NCBI RefSeq assembly: GCF_011075055.1 | Contig: NC_058137.1 | Location: 7,735,463-7,799,462 of the forward strand | Source: Mangifera indica | Taxonomy: Eukaryota; Streptophyta; Magnoliopsida; Sapindales; Anacardiaceae | Length of the DNA stretch: 64,000 nt | Direction of reading: 5' to 3' | Part shown: positions 37,235 through 48,100 of the stretch, one piece after another | Numbering within the stretch: the first letter of the stretch is position 1 | How the letters are laid out: each line of letters opens with the position of its first letter | Notes under the pieces: generated by a model | The model's database searches: none | The model's input: only the letters and a program-made list of their open reading frames with translations | What the model was told of the DNA's origin: nothing | Made by a program: the position numbers and the translations under genes

Positions 37235-38139
37235 ATTTTGGAAGGGAAAAAGAACTATTTTTCATCCAACTTGTAGGTCATTCTCAAACCTATATTCATG
37301 AGAGATGAAAAATCTCAATTTTCACCCATAGCCAAACTTTTGTTAATTTTGTTTGTTAAAGGTAAGAGTAAAATAGTTATTTTACTGTTTATATTAAAAA
37401 GTTATAAAGTTTATTATTCTTTGTCCCTCTCTCAGGTTTTAAAAATTAACATTTTATATTTACCTAAAGTTTTTAAACTTTAAAAACCAACATTTTTACC
37501 CCCAAACATAGGGTTTCCATATTTTTTAAAACTCAACCGCCCCCCATAGCTTTCAAAAATAGCAGTTTCATCCTCATTCTTCAACTTCATCTTCCGATGT
37601 CGTCTTCAGCCTCCTCCTTCTCCTAGTACGACGGTGGTGGTACAATGAAGAGATCTTCATCTCCTCGTTGCACGGTACAACAAAGAGACAGAGATCTCTT
37701 CGTAGCACCACCCAGACAACGAAGGACGACTCTTCGTCGCTTGTTGCACCATCCAGAAGCGACAACGAAGGACGACAAAGCGTCGTCTAGATCTGGGCGA
37801 CAAAGGGTCATCCTTCGTCGTTCTTTGCAATCGAAGATAAAAGATTGGTGGAATGCATTGGCCATCGATGGTGGCCAGAGAAGGAAGCAAATCTTAGGAG
37901 TGAAATCTAAACTTTTCAGACTTTGAGAATGGGTTGAGGCGTTAGTTTTTAAAACCTACAGGGGGGAAATGATAAAATTTAAAGTTTATAAGTAAAATGA
38001 TGATTTTACTCGTCTCTAACTGAAATTTTAGACGATAATTTCGTCACGGGTGAGAATTGGGGTTTTTCATCTCCCGTGAGTATAGGTTTGAGAATACTCT
38101 AAAATTTGGGTGGGAAATAGTCCTTTTCCCATTTTGGAA
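37235..38139. mobile_element. Mutator-like MITE 1 with perfect 9-bp target duplication
   Basis: The element (37,244-38,130, 887 bp) is flanked by ATTTTGGAA at 37,235-37,243 and 38,131-38,139. Its ends are inverted for about 90 bp: GGGAAAAAGAACTATTTTTC at the left, against the complement of GGGAAATAGTCCTTTTCCC at the right; both contain the TCTCAAACCTATA block. The core (about 37,570-37,820) is a GTC/GAC-rich low-complexity stretch (CGTCGT, GACGAC, CTTCGTCG) that produces several spurious ORFs on both strands. It is non-autonomous; no transposase is encoded. Confidence 0.9.
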
Positions 38140-38986
38140 AGGCCGGGGAACTAATTCCCACTCAAAGTTGGCTGATTTTCCAAGTTTTTATTATTTAATT
38201 ATAAAAATTTTATTTATCTATTCATAAACGGTTAAAGTTAGTAAAACTCTAATCCTTTAATATTTTATATTATTTTTTCCTCCTAAATTTTAAAAACTAA
38301 CAATTTCTCTCTAAGTCAAGTTTTAAAAAATAATATTTTTCTCCTTAGGGTTTAGTTTTCAATTTTCTATGGCATCTCTAATGCTATCATCAATAGCCTC
38401 TCCTCCTTAATGCTTCATATTCCTTTGGTGGTGTCTCTCTCATCATTTCTCCCTCCTCCAACTGGTTATTCAAGCCTGAAAGACAAAGAGCTTTATCGTA
38501 AGGATCTTGTCTTCGTCTAGAAAGATGGTCGTCTTCCTAGAAGAAGACAAGTCATCTAGAAGAAGAAGATGACTCGACATCTTTTGAGAAGAAGATTTGT
38601 CTTCCCAGACGAGTAATGCACGACCGTTGGAGGGAGAAGAGATGCCGAGGCAAATTACTAGCGGAAGAGGAACTATTATGAGAGAGAAATTGTCGGAGAT
38701 GGTGGTGGAGGAAATGGCCAGAGATTGAATTAAACTTTAAGGGGGGAAATGATTTTTTAAAATTTGATTTAAGGGAGGAATTGCTACTTTTTGAAGTTTA
38801 GAGTTTAAGAGGAAAAAGAGATAAAATTTTTGTTTATTTTTAATATTATGGATTAAATAACAATTTTATTTTTAAAATTAATAAATATAACAGTTCATAG
38901 GTAAACAGAATTTTTAAAATTAATAAGTGGAAATTTGTGAAAATAACATTATTTGGGTGGGAATTAGTCCCTTGGCCTTTTGGAAA
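38132..38986. mobile_element. Mutator-like MITE 2 with perfect 9-bp target duplication, overlapping that of MITE 1
   Basis: The element (38,141-38,977, 837 bp) is flanked by TTTTGGAAA at 38,132-38,140 and 38,978-38,986. Ends: GGCCGGGGAACTAATTCCCA at the left, inverse of GGGAATTAGTCCCTTGGCC at the right. Interior halves carry inverted GTTTAGGGTT/CTTAGGGTTTAG-type blocks and AACGGTTAAAGTTAG / its partner AACAGTTCATAGG. The core is rich in GTCTTCGTC and GAAGAAGAC. It is the same family as the elements near 10.4-12.0 kb. Confidence 0.9.
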
Positions 38987-39255
38987 ACATGACGAAGTCT
39001 GGTGTATGTGTTTAGAGTTAAACGGATCGCTTATGTACCCAAATCAGTTATGATCATTATGAATTTGTTGAGGTTGAACAGATAATGAACCATGTCAGGG
39101 ACACATGCACCACCAGGGACAGGATAATGCTGCGACGAGACGGGTGGAAAGATCAATATTTAGACGGGGATTTCTAATCTTCCCCTTAACAGGGAAGAGA
39201 TGAGGATACAGACGACTTTCATCAAACTGCCCATTCTGCAAAATTGTTCATTTTC

Positions 39256-39293
<38 letters not shown>

Positions 39294-39348
39294 CAGATTA
39301 AATTAAAAAAAATATAACCAATCAGAATTGTGTGACAAATTGTTGCAG

Positions 39349-39621
39349 TGGATGTCTCGCAATTATGAGAAAAAAATTAATAGATTACCTGTCGTCCGAA
39401 AGTTTGTAGGAACTGTGCTTACATACATAGGCCTACCACAAATGACCAAAAATGGCGGGCTTGTGGGCGTTGATTTGGAAGGAAAACTGGTTTCTCTCTA
39501 TCACAATGCTGGAATTCCCATGATTTCCAGCGGCTTCAAGATTGGAGATGGTCTGTGTTGTGGTTCCATAGACAATCACTGTATTCTGTGTCTTGACTTG
39601 AATCGATATCTTGTCATATGA
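39349..39621 (+). pseudogene. Orphan last exon of a strictosidine-synthase-like gene
   Basis: After a splice acceptor (TTGTTGCAG at 39,340-39,348), 90 codons run to a stop at 39,619-39,621. The reading LPVVRKFVG...LPQM, GGLVGVDLEGKLVSLYHNAG, SGFKIGDGLCCGSID and ILCLDL is the C-terminal blade pattern of strictosidine synthase-like / adipocyte plasma membrane-associated protein-like beta-propellers in plants. No other exon of the gene is visible upstream, where two MITEs lie, so this is probably a gene fragment. The assignment is from motif memory, not a search. Confidence 0.55.
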
Positions 39622-40808
39622 ATAGTATCTCAGTGTCATCACAGATGGTATCACTTTCAGCTGCATTATGACATTTTCAACACAAACGGAAACACCATGG
39701 ACAAATTAAACATTTAATAAGGCTCTGGTGTACAGTAATTTCTTCAAATTACTGTAGGGTCTAAATTGTCATTTCTGGTACTACTGGGGCAACACTGAAG
39801 AAAGTATAAGGACTCATCGAATCAATTTTTTTTAAATAACAAATTATATTTGCACTTGGCCCATGAAACCAGGGAGGCAAACCCATGGATTTTGAGCCCA
39901 AATAGAGAGCGCCCAGGCCCGGCTTGGCTACTCAGCTTGGCCCATAGAAGCTTTATCTATAGCACAGTCTTATCTGTTCATTCTACAGACTAAAGCTCCA
40001 TCGACGACGCATCGCCAGTTCTCCGTTTACGAAAGCTCTACCTCATCATCCTAGCCAAGGCAGCTCACTTCACGAACTCGTCACCCTACGCAACTCTCAG
40101 CTTCGATTCTACCCACAGTTGGCTGCCATTTTATCTAATGGTGCACTTTTTAGCTTCTTCCTCTTTTAATATAGATTGTGAATAAGTTATTATAAGATAT
40201 TTTACCTTCATTTCGTTGCTATTTGTGACATTTTTACTTTTTGAAGATTTTTAATGTTTCCATTGTATGGTGGAGCTTAAACTCTGTTGCTGAAGAATCT
40301 TTTGATTGATAATTTCCCTTTCTTGGTTTTCAAATAGCTCTGGTTGATGATTATCTTTTCTTTTTGGGTTTCTTTAGCTCAATCTAATCAATAGTGATTT
40401 GGAAAATTCAGAACATAAGATAGTGCAGTGAAAAATGCATAATAGAATTTATTACTTTTTTTTGTAAAACTTGTTTGCTCATGTCAAAGCCCAATGTATG
40501 TTGCTAAGTCGTGACAATGTGTTGGAAAATTTATGCACTACCAATATCATATATCTCGAAATAGTGTCTTCATTTGGAGTTTGAGTTGGCAACCAAACTG
40601 ATGGGATGTTTACTGCACAGATATGTTAAATTTGAAATCTAGTTTTCTGGGCTAAATCCTTAAGAGCCTTTTGCAGAATATTCTATTTGAAGAGGTATAC
40701 ATAAATATTGCCAGAGAATTTTTTTTTTTTTCACATGAATCTTTTTTAACTAATAGTATGCTTATTATGAAGGATCAAAGGAGAGAATAGGCTGAGAGGG
40801 AAACAAAA
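39622..40808. other. Upstream region and likely 5' UTR exon of the MAT1 gene
   Basis: GC-richer sequence at about 39,960-40,140 (with several CGACG/CGCC/ACGAAC phrases) contrasts with the AT-rich surroundings and is likely the transcribed leader of MAT1. The following 0.6 kb is T-rich and intron-like. No other gene is seen. Confidence 0.45.
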
Positions 40809-43488
40809 ATGATAAAAGCCTTATCGAATCCCCACAACAGGGAGATGGCCATCAGGAAGAGGATTGCGAGCATGTAGATCTCTCTCTGCTTGAATTTGTT
40901 ATTAGATTCACGTGGATGTGGTTAAGTCATTTCCTTTGATAATGTTATGATAAACAACTGCATATTTTAGAATCATCAGTAACAACATGTGGGTAATATT
41001 TGTCTATAGCATGAACTTCAAGAGTCATCAGTGATATGATTTTTTACTTTTATTCTTTTTCAAAGTACACCTTGGTATCAGTTTTCATACACTTTGGAAT
41101 TACTAATTGTGCTTTCTTTTTTGCATTAACATTAACAAGTAGCTAGTGAGTTTGGGTCATAGTACAACCAATATTTCTGTGTCATGGACACATGATTTTC
41201 CTTGTTATTGCTGATTTTTCCAGCCCATTCTATTAATTACTTTTTTTTTTTTGATTACTGAAAAGGCAGTACTATTTAGCATCATTGATGCCAACAGACT
41301 AAACAGTTTTCAATTTTATAGATATAATAAACGAGAAGATGATTTTCCATCATTGAGAGAATACAATGATTACTTGGAGGAAGTGGAGGATATGAGTAAG
41401 AACTCTGGTTATCCAAATTATCTATCACACTGAGATTCCAATTGCAAGAGAGCTATTATAACATGAAAGCCTTATGTTGCAGTATTCAACTTGATTGAAG
41501 GAATAGACATACAAGCTATTGAAGAAAAAATTCAACAATACCAAAAAGAAAATGCTGAACTTATAATGATCAATCAAGCTCGAAAGGTATTTGTGTTGTA
41601 ATAATTTTCTTACAATAAAGATCCTCCACAATTTCAATTATGACAGATGATTAAATTTGGCCTTTCTTCTTTGATTTATGTCGCAGAGATTACTGTGAAT
41701 CTATGTTCTCTGTTTGAATCTAGCCTTAGTTACTTTGAGATATTATCTACAAAAATTTGCTTAGAAGTTATTAATTGTAGTAATATTGATCCTAATCAAA
41801 CAGGCAGAAGAATTAGCTGCAGCTCTGGCAGCAAGCAAAGGAAATCCTGCACAGAATGATATTGAAGGGGTGAGGATGAGATTGTTTTATGTATAATTAG
41901 TTATGCTTTTTCTTGATTATTGAGTCTTACGCTTTTTATTAACCACTTGAGTCTACTCCTAGCTATGTGGATTAACAGAAGTCACTAATTATTTTACAAA
42001 TTTGTTACGAGTCATGTGTACTTCATTATGGGTAGATTTTTTTCTTTCTTTCTTTCAAATTGGTTTATGTAATGCGGAACGAGATTACTTGTCACTAGAT
42101 TGATCTACTTGTGTCATTATTGCTACCTTAAAGCATGTGAAAGATATTGAAATTTCATAGTTTGGACTACTTTCCAATATTGAACTTTTACTGTTTAATA
42201 TATACCCATCCTATAAAAAAATAAAATAAAATTGTAAACCTCAAAAAACAGGTTTGTCTAGAAATGAAGAAAAAGGAGCCATCTTCAAACTCCTTTGTAA
42301 TAGAAGCACTGAGAAAGGAAAAGAAGTATATTCTATCCCACAGATTATGAACCTTGTCTTTTGTTTCCCTATTATATATACTGCACTCCTGCCAAATAAC
42401 CCAAAACAAGGCCAACACTGATCACTTCCATAAGTGTTTGTCTTCCATTTTGCCTTTAGTTGGTACTTTGTTCAATCTGTATTTATATAAATTTTTTAAT
42501 TTATCCATGTTATCCTACATGCAAATAGAAAGCCTTCTTTTTCAGTAAAGCATGCTGGTATGAGCAACTATGTGAATTTTTACTGTGCACTGAAAGCCTT
42601 AATGCTGTATATTGTGAAAACTCATGCAAGGTTCGAAGGCCTTGTAAATCTTGGAGTCCAATATAACATGAATCGTACTTATCTATTTCTTGAAGTTAAA
42701 TGCTTATTTTGATGTTTATTTTGTGTAAGCCAGCTTGTTGCATATCTTGCATGTAAGGCTAGGTGCATCTGGTTGCCATATTATACCTGGTGTGGGATTA
42801 TATAGCCCTGCAAAAACAATTCTATATAGGACTGCCTTTTCGCGAGTATTGCTCTATCTAAGCACTATTTTTACAAACTCTTTCTTCTGCTTTTCCTAGC
42901 TGAGGATGACAATTAAGACATGCATTTTAGATTTAAAATCTAGGAATGACATCTTTCACATGGATAATCAGTTTTCATTTTTCCATTGCCATGTTTTTAC
43001 TAGCTTTCAAGCTCGAACATTCACTGATGAAAATTTCTGAAGAATTATCTTCTAATCTTCTTTTTATTTCCCTGATCCCGATCTGCCCTTAGTGGGAATT
43101 CAGGAGTCTTGGAGATTTTATCTTAAAAATTATTCTTCAAGTTTCTATTCATTATTCTTTTATTTTTTTCCTTAAATTCTCCTTTAACTTTATTTACTAA
43201 TTTGTTTTGTTGCTGAGACAGGCCCCAGGCCAGAGTTCTCAGGCAGGCATTGCTGTTGGTACACAGGGACAATATGCTCCTACACTTGCTGGAGGGCAGC
43301 CTCGGCCTACGGGCATGGGCCCACAACCAGTACCACTTCCAGGGGGCCTGGACACTCATGGTTATTCTTTTGATGACGAGGAAATGATGAAGCTCCGAGC
43401 TGAGAGGGGTGGATTGGCAGGAGGATGGAGTATAGAACTGAGCAAGAAGAGGGCTCTTGAGGAAGCCTTTTCAAGCATTTGGATTTAA
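40809..43488 (+). CDS. MAT1: CDK-activating kinase assembly factor MAT1 (TFIIH/CAK subunit), 191 aa
   Basis: Exons: 40809-40873, 41322-41395, 41483-41586, 41804-41869, 43222-43488; phases agree and all introns are GT-AG. MAT1 links cyclin H and CDK7 in the CAK module of TFIIH, acting in transcription and cell-cycle control. The diagnostic block [19 protein letters not shown] is at residues 28-46. It is followed by [16 protein letters not shown], a coiled-coil-like Gln/Glu stretch to [11 protein letters not shown], then [15 protein letters not shown], a Gly/Pro/Gln-rich linker ([16 protein letters not shown]) and the C-terminal [15 protein letters not shown] helix ending IWI. No N-terminal RING finger is present, unlike the animal/fungal protein; the model matches the short form I recall for Arabidopsis. 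The start ATG at 40,809 follows an in-frame stop. Intron 4 is 1.35 kb. Confidence 0.9.
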
Positions 43489-44141
43489 TCTCTCAGCACA
43501 TAACCCTTATGTAGTGAAGGCATCAGGATCGATTGCCCAAACACAATTCATCATCAGAATAGAGTAACAAATATCTCTTCCTTCGGACTTCAACATGTAG
43601 CTGAACTAGTTATAATCATTTCAAATGACATATTTCACACATAATTTGGGAGCAAAAGGACTGATGCCCTCATGTAGGCTATGTAACAAAGTATCATTTC
43701 CACAAATTTGCTTACAAAACCCATTAAAGGTTAGTGATAAATTTGCCTTTTCATTGGTCTATGAAAGAACGTTATTGTCACTATGAGATGATAATGTCTT
43801 TGTGAAGAACAAAAAAATTGAAAGATCCATTAATATGAGATTGCAAGTTTTTTGAGTGTAACTGCATACTTAGTTGCCACTCATTATTGCACCCCAATAC
43901 CATATGAAATCATTACAAACTCAATATTAGGCATAGTTTTGCCCGTAATTAGAACAATTTTTTAGGATTTGTTGATAATATAGCACGCATAGGCATGCCT
44001 GATAACATTCACCATATATCATGGAAAAGATGTTGATTAGATTGGAGCAATAAAAAATGCATCTATTTTTTATAGTAGATATTGAACTATAAAGAGAAGC
44101 TTCAACTCTTCTAATAAGGAATATATATATTTAGATTTACA

Positions 44142-44300
44142 AATAATGCTGTGTGCACAAACTTTATGCACAGAAAAATTATACAAACTGATGAGGTGCT
44201 GATGTGGCAAATGTTTTTAACAGATGACATCTGCCACTTCAGTTTCATCTCAATCTTTGTAATTTTTATGTACAGACAGACTGTACATATAACATTACTT
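44142..44300. mobile_element. Hairpin MITE between MAT1 and IDH
   Basis: Inverted arms of about 75 bp: AATAATGCTGTGTGCACAAAC...GATGTGGCA at the left mirrored by TGCCACTTCAGTTTCATCTC...CATATAACATTACTT at the right. It is similar in layout to the hairpin element at 32.1 kb. No coding capacity. Confidence 0.7.
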
Positions 44301-44790
44301 TTATATTTAAACAGTGCAAAATGAAGTGGTGAACTTGTTTTCTCTACTTTTGCTGACTGGTAATGGGAACTCAAGATGATTAACAAGCCAGAGTCCACAT
44401 ATCCATCTCTCTTGGCATCTAAATTTATTGTTTCAAGATCAGCATCCATCTTCTATCAAATCATCAAGACAAGAAAACATCTGACATATTTATGGACATG
44501 GTGTAGGGTTATTGATACTAGTAGTTCCTTCTAACTTTGTTGCTTGCAGTGTTAGTCTCTGAATTCAAGATCCAAAGTATTTCTTCTCAACAAAAACAAC
44601 TGTTCGGTTCTGGAAGCCGGGCTCCCTCCAAAGAGAAGAACCGCGTCAGCCCCTTGAACAAAAACTTAGATAATTCATTTCACAAGAAGAAGCTTTCAAT
44701 AAAAATGTATGGAGATGTCAAAGGAAATGCATAGGTAGAAATCATGAATCCAAACCGAAACTGATTCTAATCAGAGTCTCAGTCTCACAA

Positions 44791-44841
44791 AGAGGGGGGG
44801 GTGGGGGTGGTGGGTGGTGTGTGTTGTGGTTGTGGGGTGGA
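44791..44841 (+). repeat. G-rich tract (possible G-quadruplex) between convergent genes
   Basis: A run of G-clusters separated by single T or GT: AGGGGGGGGTGGGGGTGGTG, then further GGG and GGGG runs to 44,840. It is about 270 bp beyond the IDH stop codon and 1.3 kb beyond MAT1's, so it sits where the two convergent transcripts end. Confidence 0.8.
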
Positions 44842-45108
44842 TGATCGGAACCCATTTCTAGGACTACTAAATCAGTATACAAAAATAATCAACCATTTCC
44901 CGTACACATGGTTAAGTTAAAAGACATCATCTTTTAACTTAATTTGAGATTTATTTAGACAAGAGAGGTAATTTCAATTGTAGTTTGAGGAAAATCGGAC
45001 AATAAATAAGATTGAGAGGTGAAATGAAAAATATATGGGCATGGCTAAAATCCCAGAATTAATCCAGAAGTACTCTCTTGGCAAGAAAAGTAAATAAAAA
45101 CTATGTTC

Positions 45109-48100
45109 TCAATCTAAAGCTGCTAGGACTGCATCCGTCACTTCTTGAGTGGTGCTGGTTCCTCCAAGGTCTTTTGTCCTGTACTTGCCTTCCAATATTA
45201 CTCGTTTGACAGCGGTTTCTAACCGATCAGCAAATGAGGGAAACTGGAGATGTCTCAGCATCATGGCGGATGAAAGAAGCAATGCTACAGGGTTTGCTTT
45301 CTTTTGTTCCACTATATTCTCATTGCCCACATTTCCCGCAGAAGCACCTTGCTCAAATATAGCATGATCAGCCCCAACATTGCCTGCAAACCACAGTGCC
45401 AATCACAATCAAATTTAAACCAGAAATATAATTCCTAAAATGCAGTGAGATATTTTCTCTATATATATGTTTAGAAGGGGAAAATGAAAGGAAGACCAAA
45501 AAAAAAAGGCACACTATCCCAATACTAAAAACCAAAGAATAAAATAAACAACTTCTTAATAAGTAATACACGTAATAAGCAATATGAAATAAGAGAAACA
45601 TTATCAAACTTTTGAAGATAAGACATAATAGTATCTGTTAGTGAAGCTATCTTATCATAATTTTACGATGATTGCAGCAGAACAAAACCAATTAAAGGGA
45701 TCTGCATATCCACTATAGTCAACTAAATACCACTATACCGGTTAAACAACTTCATAAGCAAAATATATTTCATAAAATAGATTCCAGAGAAGTTTCCAAG
45801 AGGTGGCATACAACAAGAGAGACCATTTTTCATTCTTTAAAGGAAAAAACTGAAAAAAAGAGCAAGGAGAGAGTCCTCTGGTCTTGAACATTAGTCTGTG
45901 ATGAAAGGAGAGAGACCAAGACAGATGCCCACTAAGAGTTTAAGCTCTCAAAGCCTGGGATAGGACATGGTGTTTCACTTATTGCCAAGCCTCAGATTAA
46001 GTTACTCTTTGCAAAGCTTTCTGACAGGAGGTAACTTATGGTATGAGACTGACATACAAGTGCAATTTCTCACCAACAAAACTGGCAAATTTCTCTCACA
46101 TACTACATATTTCCACTTTGATTTTAAACTCAATTTCATTTCTGCTTAAATTGTTTAAAATCATTGATCTTTCTACCCAGGAACAGAAGCTAATGATTTT
46201 AACATAACAAGTTAACACTCTTGATTCGAAATGGTGGCATGTGTAAGATGAAACTCAATTGCTTTGATTACTTGTACTCCTTTTTTAAACTATTGTCAGT
46301 ACATCTTCTTTAGTTTCTCATAAGAAAAGAACACTTGATCCCTTTAATCAAAGCAGCTCCTTCCAGTCTCCCATTCCTATGTAATCTCTAGTAATGCTAC
46401 AGTAGCAAAACACTTTGAACTGTTACACATTTACAGACTAAACTCTATTCACAATCCTGTAAAAGTATCCCGCATTCTGTAATATAAACATGTAGTCAAT
46501 TACATTATTAGAATTTCTCATCCCACAAATGATAACACAAATAAGAATTCAACAACAAAAATTCAATGAAGACAAAGCTTCTTCATTTAACACATTAAAT
46601 TTAACCTTTATCTTTCTTTTTTACAGACATACAAGCTTAATTGGCATTAGAATGCGATCAAACTAACCGATTTTAGACAAGTTAGCTATATGATACCCAG
46701 TTTCTGAGAAGCAATTGCCATAAAGAGGGACGTTAATATAATTCAACACAATCAAATCAATACAGAGGGAAAACTCAGTTCTCATACCTCCAGGCATGAC
46801 TCCTGTGCCACCAGCTATACCAGCTGCTGTATTTGCAACTAGGTTGCCGTAAAGATTGGGAGTAACCTGAAATTTTAACCCAATAGAATCAGCTATAGGA
46901 TTAACCATTGAAATAGGAGGCAATGAATAAATTCGAGACAGAAGGCAGTCTTAAGTTGCAAGAGACCACAATCAAAATTCAGCACCAATACCCCAGACAC
47001 AGTAAACATACCCGCACAATAATTATCAAAAGAGTCAACATTTTCAACACACAGGCAGCATTCTCAATAAAAAAAAGAAACATATATTATCCATTTCTAT
47101 TCTTCTTCTAACTTTTTGGCAAAAATAGTGTACCATTACTCACAGTTCGGAAATGGATATTAGGTGTACTAAGATAACAAGACTAACTCTTCACTTTGAG
47201 AGTTCTGATTTTGAGAATGTCTTATTTTTTCAGCTATCAATAAATTTCACTTCATAGAAAATGGTTTCTTCAAATGCTCTGCCAAGCGAAAAAAAGCAAC
47301 CCACATTTTTTAAGTACTAGAGGGTTGAATCATATTTCAATATCCACCCCCACCATGATAAGGGATCTCACTTTCTTATTTTCACCAATACTTATACCTT
47401 GGATGGTTGCTCTTGGATATATACTTCAGCAGAACTTTGAGAGTGAAGAGTTAGTTTTGTTATAAGTTAATTATCATGAGTTATAAACTATAAAACACTA
47501 TTGATCTAATAAGTCAAGCAACTTGTCTCATCACCAATATACAGATTCAAAAAGATATGAAATTAATAAATGAAAAACAGAAAGCAAAACCAAATTTGTG
47601 GTATATCTTAGACTTCAAATAAATGTTGGACAGAAACTAGCCAGGCAAGTTGACATCACCCATAATTATGACCCATCAAAGCAAACAAATATTTTCCAAT
47701 TATAGTATCATCTGAATGTAACTGTATACCATGACATCAAATTGCTCAGGCTTGGAAACAAGCTGCATGCAGCAGTTGTCCACAATAATTTCATTGTACT
47801 TGATCCCAGGATACTTCGTGGCAACCTCTCGACAAGATTCCAAGAATAGACCATCAGCAAGCTTCATAATGTTTGCTTTATGCACAGCAGTCACCTTCTT
47901 TCTGTTGTTCAGGTATGCATACTCAAAAGCATACTTTGCAATACGCTCTGAACAAAACTTTGTTATCACCTAGCAAAAGGTAGTATGAGATACAAACATA
48001 ATCATGGACCACGCACCAAAAAGGAGACAAATCACTGAATGGACAGTAAATAAACCCAAGAGCAACATTTATTAAATAAAACATTTACATTAACACAACC

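Noticed and set aside
37574..37926. Overlapping Arg-rich ORFs on both strands
   Set aside because: They come from the GTC/GAC-rich core of MITE 1; no homology.
44111..44449. 112-codon minus ORF
   Set aside because: It overlaps a hairpin MITE and has no conserved motif.
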